From contig NZ_SOGN01000026.1 in the NCBI RefSeq assembly GCF_004403395.1, positions 1 to 64,000 on the forward strand: a stretch of 64,000 bases of DNA, read 5' to 3'. Source of the DNA: Cryobacterium cheniae (GTDB lineage Bacteria; Actinomycetota; Actinomycetes; Actinomycetales; Microbacteriaceae). Shown here one piece after another: positions 48,197 through 60,590 of the stretch (its first letter is position 1; each line of letters starts with the position of its first letter). A program made the translations under genes and the position numbers. The notes beneath the pieces are model-generated. The model searched no databases, was not told the DNA's origin, and saw nothing but the letters and a program-made list of their open reading frames with translations.

Positions 48197-48691
48197 TCAG
48201 ACGCCCGCCGCCGCGGCGGCCTGACGCCGGGCCGCGGCGGTGATCTCCCGCCGTGTCCACCGGATCAGATGCGCCTTGTCGAATCCGCGCACGCAGAGCC
48301 CGCAGGCGAATGCCCGGGCCGGTTGCCGGTAGCGGTAATGCACGTGCCCGGCCGGGCAGGTGCCGACCCACGGCGCGAGCTCGTCGGCGATCTCGCCGTC
48401 GTGCGTGCTCTTGCCGTCGTAGCCGAGGTTCCGCGCGATCAGCTTCCACTTCGGCCCATGGCCGGCGCGCGGGCCGGCCAGGGCGTGCGCGACCTCGTGC
48501 AGCAGGATCTGGTGCACCTCGTCGTCTTCGTAGCGCGCCGCCAGGTAGCGGGACACGGTGATGCGCCGCACCGTGAAGTTGCAGAGCCCGGCTCGCTTCT
48601 TCGCGTTGTCGAATGCGAAGGTCCAGCTGGGGTCGAGGTGCAGTGTGATCAGGGCGTCGGCCCAGTGCCGCACCCGGTCGAGGTCGGCCAT
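48197..48691 (-). CDS. SprT-like zinc metalloprotease domain protein
   Basis: The 164-residue protein has the SprT zinc site: ILLHEVAHALAG (HExxH) and a third ligand region in GHGPKWKLIARNLGYDG. A zinc-ribbon follows with CPAGHVHYRY and FACGLCVRGFD. SPRTN relatives cut DNA-protein crosslinks; bacterial SprT members are less defined. Its start overlaps the stop of the sugar dehydrogenase gene by one base (TGATG), so translation is coupled. Confidence 0.92.
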   Translation of the reverse strand: MADLDRVRHWADALITLHLDPSWTFAFDNAKKRAGLCNFTVRRITVSRYLAARYEDDEVHQILLHEVAHALAGPRAGHGPKWKLIARNLGYDGKSTHDGEIADELAPWVGTCPAGHVHYRYRQPARAFACGLCVRGFDKAHLIRWTRREITAAARRQAAAAAGV

Positions 48692-49869
48692 CAGGGCGCC
48701 ACGCTCACCTGGTAGAGACGGTCGTCGCCGGGGGAAGGTGTGCCGCGGCCATCCGTATTATTGCTCACGAACCACAGTGTGCCATCGGGCCCCGACACCA
48801 CATCGCGCAGCCGCCCGAAGCTGTTCACAAACCAGTCGTCGACCTCGCCTGAGGAGGGATCGATGCGCCAGAGCCGCTCGCCGCGGAGCGCCGCCATGAA
48901 GATGGTGTCGTTGACGATGGCGAGGCCGCTCGGGCTGGCCTCACTCGTGGCCCACTGCTGCGCCGGGTCGAGGTAGGCGGGGTCTCTGCCCTGCCCCAGG
49001 CCCTCGACGATCGGCCAGCCGTAGTTGCCGCCCGGGGTGATCCGGTTGAGCTCGTCCCAGGTGTTCTGCCCGAACTCGCTGGCCCAGAGCTGGCCGCTGG
49101 AATCCCAGGCGATCCCCTGCGGGTTGCGGTGGCCGTAGGAGTAGACGAGGGTGCCGAACGGGTTGTCGGCGGGCACGGCGCCGGTCGGCGTCATCCGCAG
49201 GATCTTTCCGCCGAGAGAGCCCAGATCCTGGGCAGTGTCCGGGTTCCCGGCGTCGCCGGCGGTGGCGTAGAGCAGGCCGTCGGGGCCGAAACCGAGTCGG
49301 CCGCCGTTGTGGTTCCCGGCCTTCGGGATGCCGCCCTGCACCGGTTCGGACGGGCCGAGGGTGTGGCTTCCGACCGTGCCGAGCAGCGGCATCCGCACGA
49401 TCTTGTTGTCGTCGGCGGATGTGACATAGGCGTACACCCAGCCGGCTCCGCCCGGTGCGGCAGGGTCGGCCAGCGCGGCGAGGCCGAGCAGCCCGCCCTC
49501 GCCGCCCGGGCTTGCCTCCGCGACCCGGCCCGCTTCCCGCAGGCTGCCGTCGGGCAGGAGTTCGCGCACGAGCGTCGAGTCGCGTTCGCCGATCAGGGTG
49601 CCGGCGTTCGGCAGGCGCAGGATCGACCAGGGGGCCTCCAGCCCGGACGCGATGACGACCGGGTCGCCGACCGGCCGCACCGCTGGCCCGGCGGTCCCAG
49701 TCGGCGCGGATGTCCCGGGTGCAGCCGTGTCGGACGGAACCGGCCGAGCGGGGGTCGAGGTCTCCGCCGACGGCTCGGGTGCGGTCGCCGTGCACGCGCT
49801 GAGCAGCAGGAGCCCGCACAGCGCCAGCACCCCGGCCGCGCCGCTGCGCGTTCGCATTTGCCCGTTCAT
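48691..49869 (-). CDS. PQQ-dependent sugar dehydrogenase-like lipoprotein
   Basis: The 392-residue protein is a lipoprotein (lipobox LLLLSACTA) with a six-bladed beta-propeller of the soluble glucose/sorbosone dehydrogenase family: LEAPWSILRLPNAGTLIGER, GGEGGLLGLAAL, KAGNHNGGRLGFGPDGLLYA, YSYGHRNPQGIAWDSSGQLW and EFGQNTWDELNRI. The active-site His in the GNHNGG region is present. It would oxidise a sugar or alcohol outside the membrane with PQQ. No PQQ synthesis genes are visible. The ATG at 49869 is preceded by GGAGGTGGAGC. The linker after the lipobox is Thr/Pro/Ala-rich. Confidence 0.93.
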   Translation of the reverse strand: MNGQMRTRSGAAGVLALCGLLLLSACTATAPEPSAETSTPARPVPSDTAAPGTSAPTGTAGPAVRPVGDPVVIASGLEAPWSILRLPNAGTLIGERDSTLVRELLPDGSLREAGRVAEASPGGEGGLLGLAALADPAAPGGAGWVYAYVTSADDNKIVRMPLLGTVGSHTLGPSEPVQGGIPKAGNHNGGRLGFGPDGLLYATAGDAGNPDTAQDLGSLGGKILRMTPTGAVPADNPFGTLVYSYGHRNPQGIAWDSSGQLWASEFGQNTWDELNRITPGGNYGWPIVEGLGQGRDPAYLDPAQQWATSEASPSGLAIVNDTIFMAALRGERLWRIDPSSGEVDDWFVNSFGRLRDVVSGPDGTLWFVSNNTDGRGTPSPGDDRLYQVSVAP

Positions 49870-49953
49870 GCTCCACCTCCGTCGCTCCGGCACACTGACC
49901 GGTGCTGGTTCCAGCATGCCCGGATTCCATCCTCGCGGTGGGCAGCCCCTCCC

Positions 49954-50050
49954 GTGCATAACTCCTGCAATTTCTAGCGACCGAGCGGGTGATGCCCGGA
50001 ATTCCGGGCCTGCCGCGACCACCTCGGTGCGATTTGCAGGAGTTATGCAC
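49954..50050. repeat. 97-bp palindromic element, copy 3
   Basis: The ends are GTGCATAACTCCTGCAATT and GATTTGCAGGAGTTATGCAC, inverted with two mismatches in 20. The centre carries the same CCCGGAATTCCGGG palindrome (49995-50008) as copy 1, and inner arms GCGACCGAG/CTCGGTGCG also pair in part. It lies between the stop of the helical-repeat gene and the start of the sugar dehydrogenase. Confidence 0.85.
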
Positions 50051-50152
50051 ACACCACGCGGATGTCTGGTAGCCGGCAGCAGCAGCAGCAGCAGCCACCC
50101 AGCCGGCAGGACCCAGCCAGCAGCGGCAGCGAGCCGGTGCGGCGCCGAAGCG

Positions 50153-50689
50153 CTACTGACGGAGGCGGGCCTGTCGGCGCTCCGCGATGAAGGACTCGAC
50201 CACGGCAACCGCGACGAGCGCGCTCTCGAGCAGGGCGGGCGTGGCTCCGGCCTGCTCGCGCAGCGTCACCGAGGCCTTGAAATCGGTCAGGGCGGCGTCG
50301 AGATCGCCCTGTTCGAAGTACACCTTGCCGCGGCTCTCCCGGGCGAACGACGCCACGCTGGCCCATTCGTGCGTCTCGGACTCGAGCACGCAGTGGGTCA
50401 GTTCGGTCACCGCTTCGTCGAGCTTGCCCCGGAACTGCTGCACCTGGGCGCGACGGATGCGGCTGAAGGCGAGTTCCTCCCGCGACCCGGTGAATCGGGA
50501 CTGGCGCAGTGCCGCGTTCGCCATGTCCCAGGCCTCGTCGAGCCGACCGGTCAGGCGCAGCAGCACGACCTTCTCATTGAGGGCGGAGAGGCTGCGCAGC
50601 TCGCCGAGCTCGTCGAGGCGCAGCTCAGCAGCGGATAGGTCGACTTTCTCACGCAGGGTGACGGCGTCATAGCCAGTGATGATGGGCAG
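50153..50689 (-). CDS. TPR-like helical repeat protein, probable CTG start
   Basis: The product of about 178 residues is all helical with TPR-like pairs: SALNEKVVLLRLTGRLDEAW, FSRIRRAQVQQFRGKLDEAV and ARESRGKVYFEQGDLDAALT, each about 34-40 residues apart. Such proteins mediate protein-protein contacts. No ATG, GTG or TTG fits the family-like N-terminus; CTG 50689 has AGGA 7 bases upstream and starts PIITGYDAVTLREKVD. The frame is open up to 51010, but that part is Arg/Ala/Pro-rich and seems noncoding. Downstream of the spermidine-synthase-like gene on the same strand. Confidence 0.7.
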   Translation of the reverse strand: MPIITGYDAVTLREKVDLSAAELRLDELGELRSLSALNEKVVLLRLTGRLDEAWDMANAALRQSRFTGSREELAFSRIRRAQVQQFRGKLDEAVTELTHCVLESETHEWASVASFARESRGKVYFEQGDLDAALTDFKASVTLREQAGATPALLESALVAVAVVESFIAERRQARLRQ

Positions 50690-51021
50690 GGTGTGGTCCT
50701 GAGGCGAAGGCGGCGCATGCCGCGGAGAAAACGTGGTCCCGTCCAGCGTAGCCCCGGCCGGGCGGGGTGGCCCCCGATCGGCGGCGATCCGTCGCCATCC
50801 GCCGGGATCTGCCAGCATGCGGCGCTGTGCCTGCAGCTGACTCAGGAGCTGTCTCTGCGGCTGACTCAGGAGATTCGGGCGCGGGTGCACTTCCCGCCGC
50901 GTGAAACCGGATGACCGCAGCACCGTGGCCCCGGAACTCCTTAGTCGGCCACACCCGATCCCACGGACACGCCGCCTGCGCGCCCCGTCCGCCGAGCGCC
51001 CGGCGCGCAACCCCCGCCGGC

Positions 51022-51891
51022 TCAGCTGCCGAGCTGGAACATCGTGCGGCCGGGCAGCGGCGAGGGGGTCGCCGTCGCATCCGTCGTCACCAGTGCGGTC
51101 GCCATGAACTGTGTGAGCTCGGCGCCCTCGACCACCTTCGACGGATGCGGCCCGCCCGCCAGTAGCCGCTGCACCCAGCTCAGGTCGAGGGGGGTGTGCG
51201 CGGCGACGAAGACGATGTTGCCGAACCGGCGCCCCTTGAGCACCTGGGTCTCCGCGAGGGCGAGCACGTGCCCGAAGACGGCGGACAGCGTCGCGGCCTG
51301 CGAACGGGCGAACGGCAGTCCGGGCCCGTCGGCGACGTTCACGACCAGCACCCCGCGCGGCGACAGCAGGGGGGCGGTCAGCTCGTAGAACTCGCGGCTG
51401 GTCACATGGGCCGGGGTGCGGGCCCCGGAGAAGATGTCCACGACGACGAGGTCCACCGCGCCGGTCAGTCCGGCCGGCAGTTTGGCCAGCACCTCGCGGG
51501 CGTCACCGTGCCGCACGCGCAGCTGCGCCCGCTTGTCCCATGGCAGCTCGCCGCGCACGAAGTCGATCAGGTCGCTTTCCAGCTCTACGACCTGCTGGCG
51601 GGAGCCCGGCCGGGTGGCCTCCACATACCGGGGGAGGGTCAGCGCGCCGGCGCCCAGGTGCACCGCCGTGATCGGCTCACGCACCTCGCCGATCAGGTCG
51701 ATCACATGCCCGATCCGCTGCACGTACTCGAAGAACAGCTCGCCCGGGTCGTCCATGTTCACATTCGACTGCGGCGTGCCGTCCACGATCAGGTTGAAGC
51801 TGCCCGGGGTGAACCGGTCGGGCTCGATCACGGCGTGGTGGCCGCTCAGCTTCAAGGTGATCGACGGATGGTGCGCTGCAGGCCTGCTCAT
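51022..51891 (-). CDS. Spermidine synthase-like methyltransferase-fold protein
   Basis: The 289-residue protein has the Rossmann core of spermidine synthases: AVHLGAGALTLPRYVEATRP (motif I), VVELESDLIDFVRG (motif II, acidic end), VRHGDAREVLAKLP and VDLVVVDIFSGARTPAHVTS, where Asp marks the active-site loop. The N-terminal gate domain is short. No decarboxylated-SAM pathway gene is near, and many such actinobacterial proteins have unproved activity, so the substrate is uncertain. It is the last gene before rpoB and is divergent from it. Confidence 0.88.
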   Translation of the reverse strand: MSRPAAHHPSITLKLSGHHAVIEPDRFTPGSFNLIVDGTPQSNVNMDDPGELFFEYVQRIGHVIDLIGEVREPITAVHLGAGALTLPRYVEATRPGSRQQVVELESDLIDFVRGELPWDKRAQLRVRHGDAREVLAKLPAGLTGAVDLVVVDIFSGARTPAHVTSREFYELTAPLLSPRGVLVVNVADGPGLPFARSQAATLSAVFGHVLALAETQVLKGRRFGNIVFVAAHTPLDLSWVQRLLAGGPHPSKVVEGAELTQFMATALVTTDATATPSPLPGRTMFQLGS

Positions 51892-51968
51892 CTCTCAAGT
51901 CTGCGCCCTCTCCAGCGCCGGCCGCGCCGGACTTATACCTGAGAATTTCCGGGACGTCAAGATTCGAG

Positions 51969-51998
51969 TGGACATGGCGAGCCAATCGGGCCTATAGT
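51969..51998 (+). promoter_or_regulatory. Probable sigma-A promoter of rpoB
   Basis: TGGACA (51969-51974) and TATAGT (51993-51998) are separated by 18 bases, close to the TTGACA/TATAAT consensus. A start near 52005 would give a leader of about 190 bases before the rpoB start. The rest of the 301-bp gap 51892-52192 holds no other feature that I can support apart from the GGAGG at 52179. Confidence 0.55.
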
Positions 51999-52192
51999 TG
52001 AACATTGCGCTCCCAGACTAAACTCTGCCTTCATATTGCGGTCGGCTTTGCGTGCTCAAGCCACCTTGACGCATACCTCGGCCCAGAATTTCAGAACACT
52101 GGAAATTCAGAACTCGAGGGTCTGAGGAGTTCGTACTCGGTATTCCTTACTAACAGTGACTAGACCTGACGGGGTCCACGGAGGTTATTTCC

Positions 52193-55100
52193 TTGGCTGC
52201 TGCGCGCAACGCAACCACCAACTCACCCAAGAACGGACGTGCCGCCGGCCGTCTTTCGTTCGCGAAGATCACCGACAATCTGACTGTTCCGGATCTGCTT
52301 GCTTTGCAGACCGAGAGCTTCGACTGGCTCGTCGGTAACGACAACTGGAAACAGCGTGTCGCAGAAGGCCAGGCGGCCGGTCGACAGGACCTGCCGACTC
52401 GCACCGGGCTCGACGAGATCTTCGAAGAGATCTCACCCATCGAGGACCTCGGCGAAACGATGCAGCTGTCGTTCACCAACCCGGAGCTCGAGCCGGAGAA
52501 GTACACCATTGACGAGTGCAAGGAAAAGGGCAAGACCTACTCCGCACCGCTCTATGTGAACGCTGAGTTCATGAACCACCTCACCGGTGAGATCAAGACC
52601 CAGACCGTGTTCATGGGTGACTTCCCGCTGATGACCCCCAAGGGCACCTTCGTGATCAACGGCACCGAGCGTGTCGTCGTGTCGCAGCTGGTCCGCTCCC
52701 CGGGCGTCTACTTCGACCGCCAGCAGGAGAAGACCTCCGACAAGGACATCTACTCCGCTCGCGTCATCCCGAGCCGTGGTGCCTGGCTCGAATTCGAGAT
52801 CGACAAGCGTGACCAGGTCGGCGTTCGCATCGACCGCAAGCGCAAGCAGTCCGTCACCGTCTTCCTCAAGGCCCTCGGCCTCACGAGCGAAGAGATCCTC
52901 GAAGAGTTCAAGGGCTTCGCGTCCATCGAGCTCACCCTCGAGAAGGACAACATCCTCACCAAGGAAGAAGCCCTCAAGGACATCTACCGCAAGCTGCGCC
53001 CGGGCGAGCAGGTTGCCGCCGAGGCCGCGCGGGCGCTCCTCGACAACTTCTTCTTCAACTCCAAGCGCTACGACCTGGCCAAGGTCGGTCGTTACAAGAT
53101 CAACCGCAAGCTCGGCCTCGAGGCGCCGCTCAGCGACTCCGTGCTGACGCTCAAGGACATCCTGGCCACGATCAAGTACCTGGTTGCGCTGCACGACAAC
53201 CAGACCACGATCGCCGGGATCCGCGACGGCAAGCCGACCGACATCCGCATCGACATCGACGACATCGACCACTTCGGTAACCGTCGCATCCGTGCCGTCG
53301 GCGAGCTCATCCAGAACCAGGTCCGCACCGGCCTGTCCCGGATGGAGCGCGTCGTTCGCGAGCGCATGACCACGCAGGACATCGAAGCGATCACCCCGCA
53401 GACCCTGATCAACGTGCGTCCCGTCGTCGCCGCGATCAAGGAGTTCTTCGGTACCTCGCAGCTGTCGCAGTTCATGGACCAGAACAACCCGCTCGCCGGA
53501 CTGACGCACAAGCGTCGACTGTCCGCGCTGGGCCCGGGTGGTCTGTCCCGTGACCGTGCCGGCGTCGAGGTGCGAGACGTTCACCCCTCGCACTACGGCC
53601 GTATGTGCCCCATTGAAACCCCGGAAGGCCCGAACATCGGCCTGATCGGTTCGCTCGCCTCGTTCGCCCGGATCAACGCCTTCGGTTTCATTGAGACCCC
53701 GTACCGCCGCGTCGTCGATGGCAAGGTCATGAACGACCAGATCGACTACCTCACCGCCAGCGAAGAAGACGAGTTCATCGTCGCCCAGGCGAACGCCCCC
53801 CTCACCAAGGACTGGCGCTTCGCCGAGGCCCGTGTTCTCGCCCGCAAGAAGGGTGGAGAGGTTGACCTCTTCCCCGCGGAAGACATCGGCTACATGGATG
53901 TCTCGCCTCGCCAGATGGTGTCCGTCGCCACCTCGCTGATCCCGTTCCTCGAGCACGACGATGCGAACCGCGCCCTGATGGGTGCCAACATGCAGCGTCA
54001 GGCCGTCCCGCTCCTGATGAGCGAGAGCCCGCTCGTCGGTACCGGCATGGAGGTCTTCGCGGCCATTGACGCCGGTGACGTGCTCACCGCCGACAAGGCC
54101 GGCGTGGTGATGGAGGTTTCGGCCGACGTCGTCACCATCCAGCTCGACGAGGGCGGCACGCAGGAGTACTACCTGCGCAAGTTCGCGCGCTCCAACCAGG
54201 GCACGAGCTACAACCACCGCGTCATCGTGCAGGCCGGCGAGCGGATCGAAGTCGGCGAAGTCATCGCCGACGGTCCCGCCACCGAAAACGGAGAGCTCGC
54301 TCTCGGCAAGAACCTGCTCGTCGCGTTCATGCCGTGGGAAGGCTACAACTTCGAGGACGCGATCATCCTGAGCCAGAACCTGGTCAAGGACGACACCCTC
54401 TCCTCGATTCACATCGAGGAATACGAGGTCGACGCTCGCGACACCAAGCTGGGCAAGGAAGAGATCACTCGCGACCTGCCCAACGTGTCGCCTGACCTGC
54501 TCGCCGACCTCGACGAGCGCGGCATCATCCGGATCGGTGCCGAGGTTCGCCCCGGCGACATCCTCGTCGGCAAGGTCACGCCCAAGGGCGAGACCGAGCT
54601 GTCCGCCGAGGAACGCCTGCTGCGCGCCATCTTCAACGAGAAGAGCCGCGAAGTTCGCGACACGAGCCTGAAGGTTCCCCACGGTGAGCGCGGCACCATC
54701 ATCGGTGTCAAGGTCTTCGACTCGCAGGACGGCGACGACGAGCTCGGCTCGGGCGTCAACCAGCGCGTTGCCGTCTTCATCGCCCAGAAGCGCAAGATCA
54801 CCGAGGGTGACAAGCTCGCCGGCCGTCACGGCAACAAGGGTGTCATTTCGCGCATCCTGCCGATCGAGGACATGCCGTTCCTCGCCGACGGAACCCCGGT
54901 CGACATCATCCTCAACCCGCTGGGCATCCCGGGCCGGATGAACTTCGGCCAGGTCCTGGAAACCCACCTGGGCTGGATCGCCAAGCAGGGCTGGCAGGTG
55001 GAAGGCAAGCCCAAGTGGGCCGGCCGTCTGCCCGAGGCCGCGCACAGTGCCGCTCCGAACACCAAGGTCGCGACCCCGGTGTTCGACGGCGCGCTCGAGG

Positions 55101-55687
55101 TTGAGATCGAGGGTCTCCTCGACTCCACGACCCCGACCCGCGACGGCGACCGCCTGATCGACCACACCGGTAAGACCCAGCTGTTCGACGGCCGCTCCGG
55201 TGAGCCGTTCCCGAACCCGGTCTCCGTGGGCTACATGTACATCCTGAAGCTCCACCACCTTGTCGATGACAAGATCCACGCCCGTTCCACCGGCCCCTAC
55301 TCCATGATCACGCAGCAGCCGCTGGGTGGTAAGGCGCAGTTCGGCGGACAGCGTTTCGGTGAGATGGAGGTGTGGGCGCTCGAAGCATACGGAGCCGCTT
55401 ACGCCCTGCAGGAACTCCTGACCATCAAGAGCGATGACATCCTCGGCCGCGTGAAGGTCTACGAGGCCATCGTCAAGGGCGAGAACATCCAGGAGCCGGG
55501 TATCCCCGAGAGCTTCAAGGTTCTGATCAAGGAAATGCAGTCGCTGTGCCTGAACGTCGAGGTGCTGTCGAGCGACGGCACCGCCGTCAGCCTGCGCGAC
55601 ACGGATGACGAGGTGTTCCGCGCTGCGGAAGAACTCGGCATCAACATTTCCACCCGGTTTGAGTCGTCCTCGATCGACGACATCTAG
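52193..55687 (+). CDS. rpoB: DNA-directed RNA polymerase subunit beta
   Basis: The 1164-residue subunit is complete and of normal length for actinobacteria. The rifampicin region reads [20 protein letters not shown] followed by LSALGPGGL, the sensitive wild-type sequence. Other landmarks are [19 protein letters not shown], the [13 protein letters not shown] domain, [15 protein letters not shown] with the catalytic-site region, [14 protein letters not shown], and [19 protein letters not shown] near the end. TTG 52193 follows GGAGG at a 9-base distance and leads directly into the conserved start. rpoC follows after 45 bp, forming the usual rpoBC operon. Codon use is more biased (mostly C-ending preferred codons) than in its neighbours, as expected for a highly expressed gene. 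Confidence 0.99.
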   Translation: MAAARNATTNSPKNGRAAGRLSFAKITDNLTVPDLLALQTESFDWLVGNDNWKQRVAEGQAAGRQDLPTRTGLDEIFEEISPIEDLGETMQLSFTNPELEPEKYTIDECKEKGKTYSAPLYVNAEFMNHLTGEIKTQTVFMGDFPLMTPKGTFVINGTERVVVSQLVRSPGVYFDRQQEKTSDKDIYSARVIPSRGAWLEFEIDKRDQVGVRIDRKRKQSVTVFLKALGLTSEEILEEFKGFASIELTLEKDNILTKEEALKDIYRKLRPGEQVAAEAARALLDNFFFNSKRYDLAKVGRYKINRKLGLEAPLSDSVLTLKDILATIKYLVALHDNQTTIAGIRDGKPTDIRIDIDDIDHFGNRRIRAVGELIQNQVRTGLSRMERVVRERMTTQDIEAITPQTLINVRPVVAAIKEFFGTSQLSQFMDQNNPLAGLTHKRRLSALGPGGLSRDRAGVEVRDVHPSHYGRMCPIETPEGPNIGLIGSLASFARINAFGFIETPYRRVVDGKVMNDQIDYLTASEEDEFIVAQANAPLTKDWRFAEARVLARKKGGEVDLFPAEDIGYMDVSPRQMVSVATSLIPFLEHDDANRALMGANMQRQAVPLLMSESPLVGTGMEVFAAIDAGDVLTADKAGVVMEVSADVVTIQLDEGGTQEYYLRKFARSNQGTSYNHRVIVQAGERIEVGEVIADGPATENGELALGKNLLVAFMPWEGYNFEDAIILSQNLVKDDTLSSIHIEEYEVDARDTKLGKEEITRDLPNVSPDLLADLDERGIIRIGAEVRPGDILVGKVTPKGETELSAEERLLRAIFNEKSREVRDTSLKVPHGERGTIIGVKVFDSQDGDDELGSGVNQRVAVFIAQKRKITEGDKLAGRHGNKGVISRILPIEDMPFLADGTPVDIILNPLGIPGRMNFGQVLETHLGWIAKQGWQVEGKPKWAGRLPEAAHSAAPNTKVATPVFDGALEVEIEGLLDSTTPTRDGDRLIDHTGKTQLFDGRSGEPFPNPVSVGYMYILKLHHLVDDKIHARSTGPYSMITQQPLGGKAQFGGQRFGEMEVWALEAYGAAYALQELLTIKSDDILGRVKVYEAIVKGENIQEPGIPESFKVLIKEMQSLCLNVEVLSSDGTAVSLRDTDDEVFRAAEELGINISTRFESSSIDDI

Positions 55688-55732
55688 GCCCGGCCGATGA
55701 CGAACACTTCGAATACTTTCCAAGGAGAGAAA

Positions 55733-59629
<3,897 letters not shown>

Positions 59630-59649
59630 TCACTAGCGATAGGTTCCAC

Positions 59650-59681
59650 GGATGGCCCTCTGCCTCGGCAGGGGGCCATCC
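59650..59681 (+). terminator. Terminator of the rpoBC operon
   Basis: GGATGGCCCTCTGCC and GGCAGGGGGCCATCC (59650-59664 and 59667-59681) pair over 14-15 bases with one G-U pair. The hairpin sits 20 bp after the rpoC stop; the T-tract is weak (TCCGTTAAC). Confidence 0.85.
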
Positions 59682-59697
59682 TCCGTTAACGCCCGCC

Positions 59698-59737
59698 GGT
59701 GGTCGAGCCGCACCCGGTGGTCGAGCCTGTCGAGAGC
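59698..59737. repeat. GTCGAGCC-type dispersed repeat
   Basis: GGTGGTCGAGCC occurs twice (59698 and 59716), the second continuing TGTCGAGAGCCGAG. Same family as the repeats at 48069-48179 and 63510-63661. Confidence 0.7.
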
Positions 59738-59791
59738 CGAGCCTCCCGCGACCCACGGTAGGCTGGTGCCCAAACATCCTGGGGGTATCGC

Positions 59792-60478
59792 ATGGCTGCA
59801 GGTCCGGTGTCCGCTTCGGTGTTGACGCGTCGACGGATGTGGGTGCTCCTCGGCACCGTCGGCTCCCTGCTGGTCGTCGCTCTCGTCGTGTTGCTCATTG
59901 TCTGGCGCGGGGGAGCGGGCACGCCCGGGGCCGCCACGGCCGGGCGACCGCAGCCGAGTTCGTCTCCCGCCCCGCAGGCCATCACTCCGGAACCGGCGGC
60001 GACGTCCGCGCCGGGGGTGCCCCGCCCCACCCAGTGTGAGCAGCTGTACAGCCCGGCGATGGTGGCGGCTTTCGATGATTTGGTGCTGAACCCCGCCTGG
60101 GTGACCGAGGAGAACTCGGGAGTCACCCGAGGCTCTGACGACGCAGAGCTGGTCACCCTGATCGACGCCGCCGGCGAACACCTCACCTGCGTCTGGGCGA
60201 ACGAGAACGGCGGGTCCGGCCTGGGACTCACCACGGAACTGGTCTGGGTCACCCCGGAGCAGCAATCCCAGGTTCAGAGCCGGCTGACCGCCGCCGGCAT
60301 GAACTGCTACGAGGAACTTGACGGCATGCGCTGCCTCCTCGAGGCAACGGAGAACGGTGAGCTCGCCGGCGAGTCGCACTTCCTTCGCGACGGCATTTGG
60401 CTGGCCACCCGCTACTTCAATGCCGGACCGGACGGCTACACGCACGACATCATCGCGAACGTCTGGCGTGATGCCTGA
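59792..60478 (+). CDS. Membrane-anchored extracytoplasmic protein of unknown function
   Basis: The 228-residue protein has a short cytoplasmic start with RRR, one membrane helix (about residues 17-38), a Pro/Ala/Ser/Thr linker and an outer domain of about 150 residues. The domain has three or four cysteines (PTQCEQLY, LTCVWAN, GMNCYEEL, MRCLLEA) likely to form disulfides, and text such as LTTELVWVTPEQQSQVQSRL. I do not recognise the family. It lies between rpoC and the cyclic-di-GMP gene, with the stop 112 bp before the latter. Confidence 0.78.
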   Translation: MAAGPVSASVLTRRRMWVLLGTVGSLLVVALVVLLIVWRGGAGTPGAATAGRPQPSSSPAPQAITPEPAATSAPGVPRPTQCEQLYSPAMVAAFDDLVLNPAWVTEENSGVTRGSDDAELVTLIDAAGEHLTCVWANENGGSGLGLTTELVWVTPEQQSQVQSRLTAAGMNCYEELDGMRCLLEATENGELAGESHFLRDGIWLATRYFNAGPDGYTHDIIANVWRDA

Positions 60479-60543
60479 CATCGGGCGCGCAACGGTCGAC
60501 GCTCGGCGGCCGAGAGGTCGGCGCAATTCGCCCACCCAGTCTG

Positions 60544-60571
60544 TTGACACAACGGCCGGCACCGTTACTTT
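60544..60571 (+). promoter_or_regulatory. Possible promoter of the membrane GGDEF-EAL gene
   Basis: TTGACA (60544-60549) and TACTTT (60566-60571) are separated by 16 bases and lie 19 bp before the ATG chosen for the next gene. The leader would be very short, about 10 bases. Confidence 0.4.
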
Positions 60572-60590
60572 TCGGGATCGAAGAAACAGC

